Positions 22,615 to 37,095 of a stretch of DNA of 64,000 nt are shown here, in pieces. The position numbers and the translations under genes are program-made. Every line of letters begins with the position of its first letter. Position 1 is the first letter of the stretch. The stretch spans positions 414,502 to 478,501 of the forward strand of contig QAOA01000562.1 in the NCBI GenBank assembly GCA_003255065.1. Direction: 5' to 3'. The notes beneath the pieces were generated by a model. That model saw only the letters and a program-made list of their open reading frames with translations. It was not told the DNA's origin and did not search any database. This DNA is from Cercis canadensis. Lineage: Eukaryota > Streptophyta > Magnoliopsida > Fabales > Fabaceae.

Positions 22615-24020
22615 ATTTGTTCCGACGCAATTGCCGTTGCCAATCGAAAACCGAAACATGAAAAAAAGCAAATTCTAATTATTATTTTTTTAAAACGAAA
22701 AAAAAAAGGCAGAGAAAGAAAATCAAGTCTTCGAGCGTGCCTCGAATGCCGAAAAGAGATTCTCCTCCTCCTGCCTCTGTTATCCTTCTATCTGACGCCA
22801 ACCCAAGACGAACAATGAGATCTACTTCAGTAGAATCGGTTTGTTTTTCTTGATTAATTTTCCTAGTATGTACCTAAATTAATGTTTTTTTTAATTATAT
22901 TTAGTATCTTATTTTCTGTGTTTTTTTTTTTTTTGTTCCATTTGTCTATTCAGTTTGATATTTGCTTATGGCTTTCCTTTTGGCATGAACCCATATGGAA
23001 ATTTATTGATCCTGCTATAAAATTTTTCGAATTTCTTAACGATGTGATTGACCCTTTTGTCTACAACAAATGAAAACGTTTCAGATTGGATCTTTTTAGC
23101 AAAGTTGATAGGATTGAAGTGGTGTATGATTCATTTTTATTCTTCTTTTGATTGTTCAATTTTTTTCAAAAGTGAGTGCTTGTCTTTTTCTTTTTTAGGA
23201 AGAATTGTCCTACGTAGGATCTGTTTGCTCCTGTCTTGGAGTATAAGGAATTAGTTGATATCGTTTTCGAACACACATTATATTTGTGATGAGTAGTGGT
23301 CGTTATTTGATGGGAAAACCTAGTCTTTTGAGTGTTGAAGCGATGAAGCGACTATTGTGTTTACTGATGATTAACTTCCATATATTGTAGTTGTGCTTGT
23401 TAGGGTATATTGGACCTTGCAGAATTCGAGATGGTGTTCTGCAATTATAGAATTGTGGGTTGATTTATGAAATTTGTTTGCTAATATGTTTCCTTTGAAT
23501 TTAACTCATAACTTGCATCCATGGTTCATGTGTAAAAATGCTGCAAATCAAAGGGGGAATTGAAGATATCTTCGTAGGTGTTTGTAACTGAAACCAAATA
23601 TCCACATTATGGTAGCTATTTCAAGGTTCTGTTGTGAGGAGTTGAGGTTTTGTCATATGCTTTTTATTGACATTGTTATAAGGTAGTGGCCCAGATGTAG
23701 AGACTTGCAGGTTCTCTACTGATGCAGAGTGATGTGCACCTCAATACTTTATTTGCAATTGGCAATACAATAGGACAGAGATAGTCTTTGTTCTCCACCG
23801 TTATGTTTTGTTGACTAATAATGTCTATAATCCTTTCCCTGGGGAGTTAACTTGCTGATATACATGACCTTGAATAATGCTTGTTTGAATTGTTTTCTCC
23901 CCTTTGAATAAGTTGTAAGATTAATATGATTTTGGCACATGGCTATGTGGTTTACAGGTTTTTTGAAATCTGCAGCTTGTTGCTCCATTTAAACAAATCA
24001 TCTGGCTGTAGAGGAGAAGA

Positions 24021-25568
24021 ATGGCAGAGACAATATCTAGCTTCTGGGGTCCAGTCACATCCACTACGGAGTGTTGTGAACAAAATTTTGCATATTCATC
24101 ATACATTGCAGAATTTTACAACACAATATCTAACATTCCATCCATTCTTTTGGCACTCATTGGTCTTATAAGTGCCTTAAGCCAACGGTTTGAGAAAAGA
24201 TTTAGTGTTCTTCATGTATCAAATATGACACTTGCCATTGGAAGCATGTTATACCATGCCACACTGCAACGTGTGTAAGTATTACTCTCCATCATTCTTT
24301 GCAATGCTTGACATAAATTTATAGTTGGTTTGATAAAAATTTGAGTTACTTTGCAGTATCCAGAATAAGTTTGACACGTTTGCTGGAATATTTGTTGCAT
24401 AATTGGAGAAATGTTGATTTAAGATGATTACAAGGGTCAAGGAATATTTGATAGTGCATGATCTTTTTGCTTTATAGCCTTAACGTGTTTATGAAGTTGT
24501 GGCTGTAATAAACTAATTGTATGATTATGATTTAAGTAGAATGAATCATTTTGGGAGAGTAGCATGAATATAAGTTGCTTAATTTATCTTGGATGCAAAA
24601 TTGAAATTTAAAAGCTTATAACAGGTTCTCTGGTTGGAATGGGAGGTGCTATATATGAATCGGGGATTTATGGAGGCTTTATGTTGTTGTGATTTAAACT
24701 AGTGAACTGGTGATAGATTTGTATTTAATGGATTGGGTACTTAATTGTATTACCAAATTTACAGATTTAGGACCTAAAGAATATTATTTGTTTTACAAAT
24801 ATATGGTATGGTTACAGATTTAGGACCTAAAGAATCTTCATCAATTTTTTATCTTTTTAATTGTTTGTCTTTTTTTTCTTCTTCTTATTATTAAGTAATA
24901 CTAGGTTGCTAGGTATGTTACCCTTGTGGGAATGGGTATGCCTCAATAATTTCAAAGAATGAGTCCAATTTCTTATTTTGTCAATCAATGATTCAATGTC
25001 CCTTTTTTCTTTTTGGATGACTATTTATTCTTTAGATTTTGCACTTTAATTTAGGCAACAGCAGAGCGATGAAACTCCTATGGTATGGGAGATGCTGCTG
25101 TACATGTACATCCTCTACTCACCAGATTGGCATTACCGCAGTACAATGCCCATCTTCCTCTTCCTATATGGTGCTGTTTTTGCCGTTGTCCATTCATTCC
25201 TCCATTTTGGTATTGGCTTCAAAGTGCATTATGTCATCCTCTGTCTCCTCTGCATCCCGCGAATGTACAAGTACTACATTTACACTCAAGATGTGTCTGC
25301 GAAGCGGATTGCAAAGCTATATGTAGCTACTCTCATATTAGGCAGTTTGTTTTGGATCTGTGATCGTGTTTTCTGCAAGGAGATATCCAGTTTGCCTATT
25401 AACCCACAGGGCCATGCTTTGTGGCATCTCTTCATGGGTTTCAATTCCTACTTTGCAAACACATTCTTGATGTTTTGCCGCGCTCAACAGCGTGGATGGT
25501 CTCCAAAAATGGCTCGTTTAATGGGTATTTTACCGTACGTGAAGATTCAGAAACCAAAAACCCAATGA
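24021..25568 (+). CDS. Alkaline (phyto)ceramidase
   Basis: Multi-pass membrane hydrolase that splits ceramide or phytoceramide into sphingoid base and fatty acid, in ER/Golgi membranes. Two coding exons, 24021-24274 and 25055-25568, make 255 residues, the usual plant length. The N-terminus FWGPVTSTTECCEQNF...YIAEFYN carries the acidic and Asn residues that bind calcium in the family (E17, E20, N22, E31). The zinc and catalytic residues of the CREST superfamily are present: S75 and H79 in GSMLYHATL, D90 in QQQSDETPMVW, and H205/H209 in GHALWHLF. Several hydrophobic spans lie between. The C-terminus is basic (KIQKPKTQ). Nothing essential is missing. Leader intron likely, see the Site II entry. 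Confidence 0.95.
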
Positions 25569-26722
25569 GGGAAATTAAAAGGAGAAGATGAGGCTTCTTA
25601 GTCTCGACACATTTTGCCAAGAGAAAGTTGTTAGCAAACTATTTGTGTTCTTTTCTCAGTTTTTCTTCTTCTGTTTTAGATTGGGTTAAATGAGATCGAT
25701 TATTTACATATTTCCTAGTAGAAGTAGGACGTGTACCATATTTATGCTGTCATATGGATATTTTCCTGATCTTGGATATTACAATTGTTGAGTCTTATGA
25801 CAACCAGAAACATTGTTTTGCCGTACTCGGTCTTATTGGACTCTAGTTAAATCATGCACTGGACATTCTGGTTGTATCTTTTAGTTTTGGGGAGCCTCTT
25901 GTAATTTCATGCTCAGTTTGCTGTTGTTTTTCACTGGGTGTTTTTTATTCCAGATGTTAATACGTATCAGTGTGTTCCAAAAACATACTGGCTGGATTGG
26001 ATTTTATGCTCAGACAGACGGAGTAAGATTACTTTACCTGCAACTGCATGCAACATAAAAATGCTTTGCCCTAATGTGGTGCAATAATGCGTTATGGAAA
26101 CGAGAAAAAAATTCAAACAGAAAATGATAAAATTCTCAGCAAGGGTATGCACTGGCGATATATTTATGAGATGTGGGGACATGTGATAATTTTTTAACTT
26201 GGGCATCTCTCCCTTTTTCCCTTCTCAATTTTTGATAAATCAGATTGTATTTTACGTTTATTATGATTGATGACCGAAAGGGAGTAATTCTTTTTGTAGT
26301 CTGAAAAAAAAAAAACGGAGTCAATTTACAGGATACGCGTTTCGTACAAAATTNAGTCTGAAAAAAAAAAAAACGGAGTCAATTTACAGGATACGCGTTT
26401 CGTACAAAATTCAGAAGTTGAAAAATGTGGGATTACCTCAACGTCATATATTCTAAAGATCTTAAATGCATGAACTAAAACAATGGCGGCTATTCAAACA
26501 AGCCATAAAGAGTGCGAGCAAATTAGCAAGAGAAAGAGATTGAGTGTAAAATTTTAATGGTCATGATACACTATACACATTGCTTAATGTTTGAATCGGT
26601 TCACTCAGAAAATTGACACACATGTACAGAAGTATCTTAATCCATTCCTCCATGTGAATGTGAATGTGAATGAAAACATACAATAGAAAGCAAGTGGACA
26701 ATACACCCTACCTAACATGGAA
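25569..26722. other. Spacer between convergent genes; assembly duplicate
   Basis: 3' flanks of ceramidase and CDP-DAG synthase. Bases 26298-26353 recur as 26355-26411 around a single N, differing by one A in a homopolymer. No gene seen. Confidence 0.65.
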
Positions 26723-29700
26723 CTAAGACTGCCCTTGAAGTCCCTCTTGCAGCATTTCCCCAAGCCTCATATACAGAGCTTGTTGTTCCTTAAATGTCAG
26801 GTTCATCAATATCTGAAGCCAGCAGCAGTATCATCAATAAAACATTTTTTCAAATATTTATTTAATACAAATACAAAGGAAAATAAATATAATACCTGGT
26901 CCAATATCATTTCAACTGATAAACTTTGTGGCACAACAAATGACTGATGATATATATATGCAAAAACAGCCATAACCATCTGCAGTGGAAAAAAAAAATG
27001 AGTCAAATATTGCTCAACGGATATATTGAAGTATCATGACTTTAACTTCCAATCCCAGCCTTAATTAAAGAACTCAACAGGGCTTAAGATACAAGTGGGT
27101 AGAGGACTTAGGCAGCATACAAGGGAGAGGGAAAAGTTATTTTAAGTTTCTGTCAATTCTTCTTTTCTAAGAGGAGGGAGCAGGGAACATGTATTGTACT
27201 AAAATAAATGAACCAAGTTTTCTACGTATATATCTTCTAGAGGCCCCAAAAATACAAGGGAATGAACATGCATTAGGCCAAAATACCACTTTCACAATGA
27301 TGTACAATTATACTGCTCACTAGACAGACAGGGCCACTACAGAGCCTTCTACCACTTGCCCAAGCTTCATTAATCATTAAAGGATCCTTGAATGTTTACA
27401 AGTTTCAACTATACACTTAAAGAACTGATTGAAGAGCTGTTTTTTTTTTTTTTTTTTTTTTGGGGGGGGGGTGGTGGTGGGGAGGAGAAGATTTGGGAAA
27501 ACTTGGGAGAGATAGATCTAGTCTATGATAGTTAATTTACTACAAATTATCTACATTCGAACTTCATGACAGTCTACCTGGCAGTCCATTCTGTCGGTAA
27601 TTCCACCATGTCCTGGAATACTATCACCAAAATCCTGCAGAAATGGGGGAACAGAAACTGTTAATATCAGTGACCTAAACCGATAATTCTTGCTTATTTG
27701 CAGCATTACAAAAGGTTCAAGTCTATACCTTTATTTTAAAAGCTCTTTTGAAACCACTAGCAAAGAAACCTCCAAAAGGTGCAATTATTGAAGCAAACAA
27801 GCCAAGACATAGAGCATGCCATTGGACTGGTAGAATGGATATCTCTTTCCAAGGAAACTGCACAAGAGAAGATCTAATCTCAAAGTCATTATTATACTCA
27901 GAGATTCTTGATTGGCGTCTCATGATTATAATTAGTCATCAGTTTTACTTTTATAAACTTAACTGGCAGAAAGCAATGAAGTTTTTAGCCTACAGTAGTT
28001 GATACATACAAGCTGATGGCACCAAGAAAAAACCCAGAAGAACAAAAATAAGCCTCATAATTACATAAGTATTATGGAATGCAATTGGCCGATAAAAATG
28101 TTTGGTTATTACTAACTCCGATCCAAGGTCAACAAGAATTTCCACTTTATTCAGTTGAGGTGCCACAAGGGATAACGAACTTCTAATGTACACTAAACGG
28201 ATAAATTCAAAATAAATATCCAAGGAATAACAAAAAATAGAATTATTTTAATGGACAATGCACTTCTCAAGTTATAGGCTTGTAGAAGTTACAGGATAAA
28301 AATGTGTTATAAGCAAAACCTGAACATACTGCTGTGGAACTGAATGATTTTTGATAGCATAACGGCCTACCAAACTTAATATTAACAATCTTGCACTGTA
28401 AAAGCAGAAATCGTAGTGGGAGACCAGGATTTTAAATCCAGCTTAATATCAAGTACTTACCCAGAGAGGAACCCATCCTGCTAAGGTGTAAGACTCTGGT
28501 TTAAATAGTGGACCAGGATCACAGTGAAGCCAACCAGTTGATAAATCCTGTATGTTATTGTCAGGGAGATACGAACATAAGTTACTTGAATGTTAGACAG
28601 TGCTCCATAAAATATCAATTATATGGCCTGTTAAAGAACTACCTTCCTCGGACATGTTAGCCACTGAGAGCGACCCATGATGTTTGCTAGCTGCATAAGG
28701 AGTTTTACACAACAATATTAACGTCCAATTCTGTACAGCATGATTGTCCTATAGAGATACATCAAGATAAAATAACAGATATGCTAATAAATAGACGAAC
28801 GCTTGTGGGTTTCAATAATTACATCCCCATGCATTATGCATAAACATATAAAAACATATGTATGCTCAAATAGAAGCAGAACAGACAATCAATCCGGGAC
28901 CCCATAGACATGATCAGGTGATGGCACATCATGTGACACTCAACTAAATCAGATATTCACTCAAAATCATAAAAAGATAAGACAACCATGTCCTTCAAGA
29001 TTATTAAAACAAAATTAAGAAAATCAAATGCTTGCTCTAGGGAATGAATTGTGGAAATAAAAAGTGCACAGTAGTCACACAGGTACAAAAAGGGAACGGC
29101 AACATGCAAGTTTGTAAATTACTTGAATTTATAGAAGCAGTTAATTGGTGAGAGCAAGGACAAGCTCATTGTGTCTCAAGCCTCTCCAGAATTTATTTAG
29201 GCTGCTACAATCCTTTAATTTGCTATGATAACATAGGATTTATAAAACATCATGTGTCATAATATTTTCACGTGGGGAGGGGGGTTCATCAGCAAAGTGA
29301 AAGTCCTGCTCACCAGAAATGCAGAGATCATGGTGGTAACGGATGCCCCAATAAAACCCTCCCAAGTTTTTTTTGGAGATAACTTGATCAAAGGCGTTCT
29401 TCCAAAGAAGAAACCAACCATGTAAGCACCAATGTCGTTAATAACAATAAGTGTTGCTGGAAGAAGAAACCTGCATGATAAGTCCATGTGTCAGAGAGAC
29501 AAGCCAAACATTATGGTATATTAAACATTTGCAAGCATAGAATTATAGAAAATATCAGTTATTCAATATGAGGAGCCAATGTCATTAGTGATCCTCTATA
29601 ATGCTTAAATTTTCTGTAGGAATGAAATCAGAAATATCATACCCTTTGAGAACCAACACTAACAAAAGAGAGAGGAAAAAAAATAGGGGGAGGGAGAGAT

Positions 29701-32042
29701 TGCCATCCACATATGAACTTTCTTCTTTAACAAGAACCTTAACATCCAAAGGTTCAACTGGGTTCAGTTTTTTCCATACTACAATTCCACCCACTGGATC
29801 TAAAGCATTTTTCTTGTGACAAATTCACACAAACCACAGGAATATGAGGATGTCTCAAAATTATTTGACTGCTGAAGCTAGAATTCCACCAAATATATAT
29901 GATTTACACTTATTCACTGGTTTTGTGCACAATTATTGACACAGAAAAATTCTATAAATCGTAGCCTACACCCGTAACACTTAAACTACTTAGTTTTGGC
30001 AGTTACCTATGCAAAGAAAGAACTGATACAAACAATACTGATATGCAACCTAAGACACATGTGCCATCCCTTACCCTATGTGCTAGCATCCCCATCTGAA
30101 TGCAGAGACCTTTTAACCTCAGTCCATAGCAAATCAGTCCTTTATATTTCAAACTCAAGAAACATCTAAAAATATTACGAGGTGCTTATGATTATGCATT
30201 TGTCATAAAACAAAGAGAAGTCTAGTCCAAAAGATATGATTTCAAAACTTCCCAAATCATTTCTTTCTTCGTTCACGGAAGCTTTAAAAGGACAGGTTTT
30301 CAAGACTAATTTGTAGGATTGCATAACTGAAGGAGCACTGCATCTTAAAACACAGTTTGGTTTTCAATGGAAGTTTCATAGTCCATGAAGAGAATATACT
30401 TATTTGGTTGCCTCCCAGTAGAAGTCTTGTCACTCTTAGCTCTATCCCTAACCTTTTCTCCACCTTTCCTGTCCTAAGGCCTGAATTCCACCTTTAGGTC
30501 TAGACCCAATATATAGTCCTAAACGATTCAGCCAGCAAGCCCACAGAATAACACATTTTTGTTCAAGTCCTTTTACAAAATATGTAGTTCCTTCAATCCT
30601 TTTTTAAAAATAATCGGTACGGCATCAAAGACATGTTAAATAATAACTGAAAATAAACCAAGAATTAAAACTAATCCCTAAAAAGTACATAAGCCTAAAG
30701 GAATCATTCTTTCCCTTCATAGGCACATTACCAGAAAATTCCCTCAAAAATATTTGCCACTGTGAAGGAGGACTGTGTAAACACGACAATGAGAATCATG
30801 TGTGTCCAGGCATACTGGCTAAATTGATACTTGTACATCTTCTTCTTTAATGTGAGAATGAACCACATAAATCCTGAGCTCAATCGAGAAAAGGAAAGAA
30901 AATCACAGAATCAGTATCCACACAATAGCTAGAAAATGGAAAGAAAAAGCAAATTCCTACAACTAGCACGATTTTTGCTATGCATCTTGCAGAAAGCCAC
31001 TTAGAGACATTGCACAAACCACAAGCTCCTGCAGTGAACATGATAGGACAAATGATATGCATAAGTTACCTGCAATATACAAGGAGTAGCAGATAACCAT
31101 GTGATACTTTGTAAGGCTGCTAACAAGCTGATATAAAACCTTGTCTGGAGTCACTGTGTTGACAAGGCGTTGACTCAGAAGACGTCCATATACAAATAAC
31201 ATCGCAGTGAAGAAGAAATGCCTGAGGTAGTTCAAAAATGAATAAATACCATTGAACAACGAAATGAACAATTCATCTAGCAATTAGCAAAAGGAATTTT
31301 GTTTCAGGCTATTGGATAACTATCGCATGTTGATAAAAAAAAACTAACAGTGCTATGAATGCAATTTATTTGTGGAAAATACCAATTTAATAGCCTAAAT
31401 CCTGGCAGCTGCCTGTCTTCATGAGATCTCCTGAGTAGATTGAAAAGCTCTCTTGCCATAAAGATTTGGATAACAACAACCATGGCTGTAATATAGAGGT
31501 GACCCATATAGATGATCAATACAAAGCCGCCAATCATCCAAATGGTGGAGTATGCACGGATCCACATGGACTTATATTTGTTCTTGTCATGAACAAGCAA
31601 ATGGCCTCCATTTGCTTTGCTATCCTCAGGAATAACCTGAGATAAAGATGTTATCGAATAAATTGCTTTCAGATTGTTTACAGAAACTTTTCCAGATAGT
31701 TACAGGGCCAAGGTTTCCAAATCAGAGATTTTATTATTACATCAATTTCATCAATATAAAAACCTCAATTAGGAACTGATACTGTTGAAAGAAAGACACC
31801 AACTTTGATAAAAAGAACCAAAAAGATATTACCTTGATTCCAATGACTGTTTTTCTTAATTATAAGTATATGGTAGTTCCATTCAAATTTTAGGATTGGA
31901 CAGAGCAAATTTTAACATGGACGTCAAATATGAATTAATGTGACAAATCCAAACTTAAGCACCCAACCTCATTTGAGCGTTTACGGTGTCTAATCCGATT
32001 GCTGGGAGTTGACGGGCCACTGGTACTAGTATCCTTCTGCAT
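26723..32042 (-). CDS. Phosphatidate cytidylyltransferase (CDP-diacylglycerol synthase)
   Basis: Makes CDP-diacylglycerol from phosphatidate and CTP, the precursor of phosphatidylinositol and phosphatidylglycerol; ER-type integral membrane enzyme. Eleven coding exons (minus): 31968-32042, 31383-31636, 31070-31221, 30732-30873, 29314-29470, 28643-28690, 28461-28547, 27729-27857, 27578-27634, 26896-26979, 26723-26812; 424 residues, phases all agree. A basic N-terminus ([11 protein letters not shown]) precedes several membrane spans. Exon 5 has [12 protein letters not shown]. The CDS signature spans exons 7-8: [20 protein letters not shown] followed by GITDRMD, with the Lys, Asp, His and Asp of the family intact. 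The C-terminus [20 protein letters not shown] matches the eukaryotic ER-type enzymes rather than the shorter plastid type. Leader intron(s) probably reach to about 33,950. Confidence 0.96.
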
Positions 32043-34010
32043 ATCTCTTCAATCAGATTTTACCCAATCGGAAGACAATGTAAAAAGACATGTGAAGCCA
32101 GCACCTGCAAAATAGATGACATGCAATATACTCCTTGACACATATAAAGCATAATTCTAAACACTTTTACATGGCATCACAAATATAAACACTACAGTGA
32201 AGAGGCCTGTCAAATTAGTCAACTTCACATGATAAAAAATTAATGGACAAAAATTCACATAATACAGCATATAAAAAGGCAACTGAATGCACTTGAATGT
32301 TAAGAAGAAAAAAAAAAAAAAACGNAAAAAAAAAAAAAAACAAAGAAAATCACCAAGCCTCAGATTCCAATACTAGGGTTGGTTGAAAGATTTTCTTACA
32401 TGAAACCTTTCAATCCAATAGAGCTAGATCCTCCATTATACTTATGGTTATCCTTGTTATTCCTCTCAACTGCAATCATAGTCTTCTTTTTCTACACCAC
32501 GACACTATATCAACTTCATAGATGCCCAGTAATCTTATTGATTTTCTCTTTTTTACCCATTAGGCCATTATTAGCCCTCTTCCTATCTTTGCCCTGGTAC
32601 TTTCATTGTCATTGTCATTTTCATTTTCATTCAGTCTTTGTCCATGAAACCACTCATCCACATTATCAACCACATTTCTGATGCTATTCCTCATAATACA
32701 AACTTTCTGAATCATAAAGCATAATCTAACTCTTCTCTTATACAAAAGATAAAGCATAATCTAACATATATAAAATTTCTAATATCTACTTTTTAATTTA
32801 AGGGCATCCTCAATCACAGAAACTCCAAGAATACTGTTTTGCTTCATCCAACTAGCCATATTAAACGAACTCCACTTTTAAAAACAAAATTACAAAAAGA
32901 GGGCGGGAGAAGGTGAGGAGACTAATGTCAGATTGCTGTAAGGTCCCAATCACAAAAGCCAGAGTAGATAAGCTATAGGGAATACACCTTGACGGTCATA
33001 TTACCATCTTAAGGAGAAATTCATGAAAAGATAACAACCATTAGCTTCACTATTGCATAATCCATTCGTAAATACAAATGTTGAAGTACAATCAGAGGAA
33101 GAAGGGTCTTCATGAATATTGCACCATCAGTACAAGTTAACTATAAGCATTATCTAGGGCTGCTCATCATGGATTATCTGTATCCATCCGGACCATCCCA
33201 TGTTACAAGAATGAAATCAGAAATTGATGACAAACCTCCATTGAGTTGACTTCAGTAGTATGTATAACTTGCTAATTTTACAAAACACCACATTTCCGAT
33301 AAACTTAATCTCTAATCAGAAAATTCACTATAAATTAGATAACACTCACTCGCGCAGAAACTTCTTAATCAATATTTCCAGTATACAACCACTCCTGCAT
33401 TACTACATAAATTCAGATTTGGGTTCCCATCAAGTCAATATTTTTGCATACCCATGTATCACTACTGGCCTGCCCCCGCTACCGCACATACACTAACTTC
33501 GCAAATTAAGAAAGCTCAAGCGTGAAAAATTTCCAAGAAGCTCACAGAAGCAAACCTACGGTTATACCTCTATGAAATGCGTGCGGCAAATACAAATATG
33601 CACAAGTAAAGCCAACTCTCACCGACGAACCTCAAAGAAGAAACGATATTTACTAGATTCAAAATAAAAAACAGTTCTTTCAAGTTAAATCTCAATCAAA
33701 GCATAATATTTGAGCCATAGGATCGAACCCAGAAGTAAAGTCTAAAGACAGGTGCATACACATCCATACTAACAGATATCTCACAGCGAGTGAAAGTGTG
33801 AGTCTGTGAGTGTGTAAGAGAATAAAAGTATGAACCTTGAAACCTGGTTTGCTTCTGCTGAGCGAGAAAGATGAAGGGGGACAGAGAGGCTCTGAAACGA
33901 AGGAGGAGGAAACGAAAACGAACAATAATAGAGGGTGAAGAAGCGAAAGCAGAACGGGGAAGCCTTTCTTTTATTCGTTACTAGTAATTTTTTTGTTGGA
34001 GGACACACGG
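32043..34010 (-). promoter_or_regulatory. 5' leader and promoter of CDP-DAG synthase gene
   Basis: A pyrimidine-rich stretch on the minus strand near 33,840-33,960 looks like the transcription start and leader, with a possible donor CCAG|GTTTCAAG near 33,845. The rest (32,043-33,830) would then be a leader intron. An N at 32,325 lies between poly-A runs. On the plus strand, 32379-32681 is open and hydrophobic; I take that as chance. Confidence 0.4.
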
Positions 34011-37000
34011 GGAAATAATTGGGAAGACTAATTTTTAATTATTATTATTATTATTTCTATTCTTCCTATTTCTGGTTCAGTTTTGCCGCACGACGGAGAT
34101 TATCTAGAATTACAACTAACAAGTGGGTCAAATTGAAATTTTAGTCAACGTGGAAGCACTAGGGGACTCACACGTAGAAATACCTTCCTTCCTTCTTCAA
34201 ATGACCAGAGCTTGAGATGTCAAATCAAAAGTATTAAGATAAGATTTTCTTTTCTTTTTCAAACCCCTGAATTTTTTGTAAGTAAATTGTCTCAGAAAAA
34301 TATTTTGAAAATTGAAACGACATTAATTATTATTTGGAAACTCCAAAATTGTGGGAATCTAATATGGGATTCGATCAAGATATCAACTTCGATTTTTTCG
34401 TGGTCCGAATATCTTGCACATATGGAGTTTTTGTTTTGGCCTTGCACAGTGCGTGCACACACAGATAAAAGTGTACAAAACATAAAGCCTGTTTTGGAAA
34501 TTGCACATTCCGTATGTGTAGTTTATTTATTATTGTTTTGTGGTTTCTAAAAGTGTCACATGACTAGAAATTAAAATTATAGCAATGCAATTGCAGACAC
34601 TGGATGTAGATGTAGTATTGGATTGCTCTCCACCAATGCAAATCATTCCAAAGTATAAGAAAGGGAAAACAGCTTATAAAAAAAAGGAAAAATTGTTTAC
34701 AAACTACAGTAATTATATCAATTTTTGCATTATCTAAATCTTTGATCCGCGTATCTCTTGTTTATGCGTTTGGTTATATGGTGAAACACTGCGTTTCAGG
34801 AAAACGTTTCTGCACTAAAATACAGCATTCCAAACGCTGCTGCCACTGTATTTATTACCAAACAAACAATAAGCCACACACATGCCTACCACTTTCCAAA
34901 TAAAGCCTATTGATAAGAGACAGTTACACACACAAAGAGGTTAATAGTATTTTTTGGATAATTTTTCCCATTAGATTCTATTATTTAAAAAGTTTAGCAA
35001 TCTGCTAAGTGCATTGTAGAAGAAGGGTGGAAATTGGAGAAGCACCCAATGCCGTTCTTTGCCAAAGTCGCAAGATAACGACACCTCACGATGCTGCAAA
35101 GAATCTGGAAAGTGGCTCTTTATCATAAGATGCTTTTCTCTCCATTTGGTCCATTCTCAAAGATTAATTCTTTGCTTAAAATGATTATATTTAGAATCTC
35201 AGCGATATTAAGATCAATTAATGTCATCTCATTTTGATGCAAAAATACTAGTCATCATAGGTAAGGCAAAGTGCTTTCTTTTAAGAATGCATATGGTCAT
35301 AATTCATCTGCTCGAAAATCGTTATATATAATTAATTAAGAGTTTTTTTTTTAAGAGTGTGTTTATTCAAAATTTGTATACACATTCTTTCATTTTTCTT
35401 TTTATTTTTTTCGCAAATATTCTTTATTTTTTATTTTATCTGCTCGTGCATTGCTATTGAGATAGTTGTAGAGTAAACAAGTAGTTTCAAGTATCATACT
35501 TGATTTTTGACAAGGTATTTCAGCTGCATATTAGAATATTGTGAGTTGACAAGCAACATGTGGGATAGTGCGTATTTTAAAATCTTGTGGCTCATACCTC
35601 TGTCAATAAGTACTCGTAGGACTGACAATAGTTTTCTTTTTGTTTTTGTTTTTGTTTTTTTCTTTTGAGTGCATTTGGGAATCAAAACAAATTTTGATTT
35701 TAATTTTTTTTTTTGGTTTTAAAAAAACTTATCCAAAACATGATCTTTTTTTGGCCTTTGCAGAACATGAGTTGACAAAGGCAACATGCGAGATGATGGG
35801 TATTTTTATTCTCTTTTTGAAAAACCATTCCCTCTTACCATTAGTAGTCTAAGGCCTAAGCATGGGCTGGTTCCTTTGTTAGCCCAATTAAAATTGTGTC
35901 CATGCGCATTTTTCTTCAAAGGCAGTAGCAAAAAAAAAAAANAAAAAAAAAAAAAAAAACACATTTCTTCAAAGGCTTCACATCACTTTTCAGAATCAAA
36001 ATAAGCATGTGAATCAAGCATTTAAATAATAGACTTGACGCAAGTTGAGTTTTAGCTTAGTAAGACTTTTATTTTTATGTTTCTGCAATGATGCCTAAAG
36101 TGCAATATGCCACTTACAAATACATTGATAAACTGATGCATTATCCCCTGCTAGAAAAGAAGAAGAAAAACAAACAAGAAGATCAAAGCGCTTCATGTAC
36201 TCATGACAAACCAACCCCAATACTCAAACAATGTTACCTTTAAATGACTAAAATCCAACAAAAATTATTTATGGACTAAGATTGTCGAATAAACCTCTTG
36301 GTTATCCCTCAAACGAGGGACAATAACCGTGTAATGTTCTGAACAAAATTGCGAGTCAATGAGACCAAGACCTGAGTCACTTAGCTGTTATGTGCATCTA
36401 ATCCATTGTGGATATAGAACTCTTTCAATATTAAGCATAGACATTAGACACCGTCTAATTGGCCGGAGAAATTGACTTGTGCATTAAAAATAGCATTGCA
36501 TCTATATTATCCAGCAACCCCGCTGAGTGACGACAAAAGTTACTTCATACTAGGAAACAGAGCGGAAGGAATAAACTGACTAGCAAAGACGAGACTGCAT
36601 ATGGGATTATCAGTGAATCTGAATCATCGATGTCTTGCTAGTGATTCTGTCCTTTTGTTATTGGCCTCCATTGTTTTTATCACCAATTTCTGTCAAAATC
36701 CGATTCCATATGGGAGCAATTTCTTGTTCTAGTAAAACATAGTCTTTTTGTTCTAATCCTGCAGGCAAAGAATAGGAACTAACGTTTTGCTATCCTTATA
36801 GGAATTTCCTAGGGGACAACACAAAAAAAGTTTTAGAAATAGAAGTTAAATACCAAATTGGCATATATTTTGCTCAGAAACCTGAACTATGGATGAAATT
36901 TGTAGTTCAAAAAAAAAAAACACAATACTGATAATAACAAAGCTGTGAAATTGATCGTGAATATCCATTCTTCTCTCTCTAGGCGTCTACGTCAGAAAAT

Positions 37001-37095
37001 TCCCTTTATAATACCTCAAAGATACTGAATCAATTCATTAACCTTATTATGCTGTGCCATCCATCTCTTCTTCTTTCATTTACTGATTTCTCTTG
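34011..37095. other. Spacer with eroded repeats
   Basis: No supported gene. A stretch at about 34,765-34,870 has TTTGGTTATA and ATTACCAAAC ends like a short MITE remnant. Imperfect repeats of GAGTTGACAA..GCAACATG occur near 35,545 and 35,770. An N at 35,942 lies in poly-A. Upstream of the next gene a TATA-like TTTATAATA sits near 37,006. Confidence 0.45.

Noticed and set aside
32379..32681. 100-codon hydrophobic frame on the plus strand
   Set aside because: Looks membrane-like but is antisense to a probable leader intron, and its tail is a CATTGTCATTTTCATT simple repeat (HCHCHFHFH). No family resemblance.
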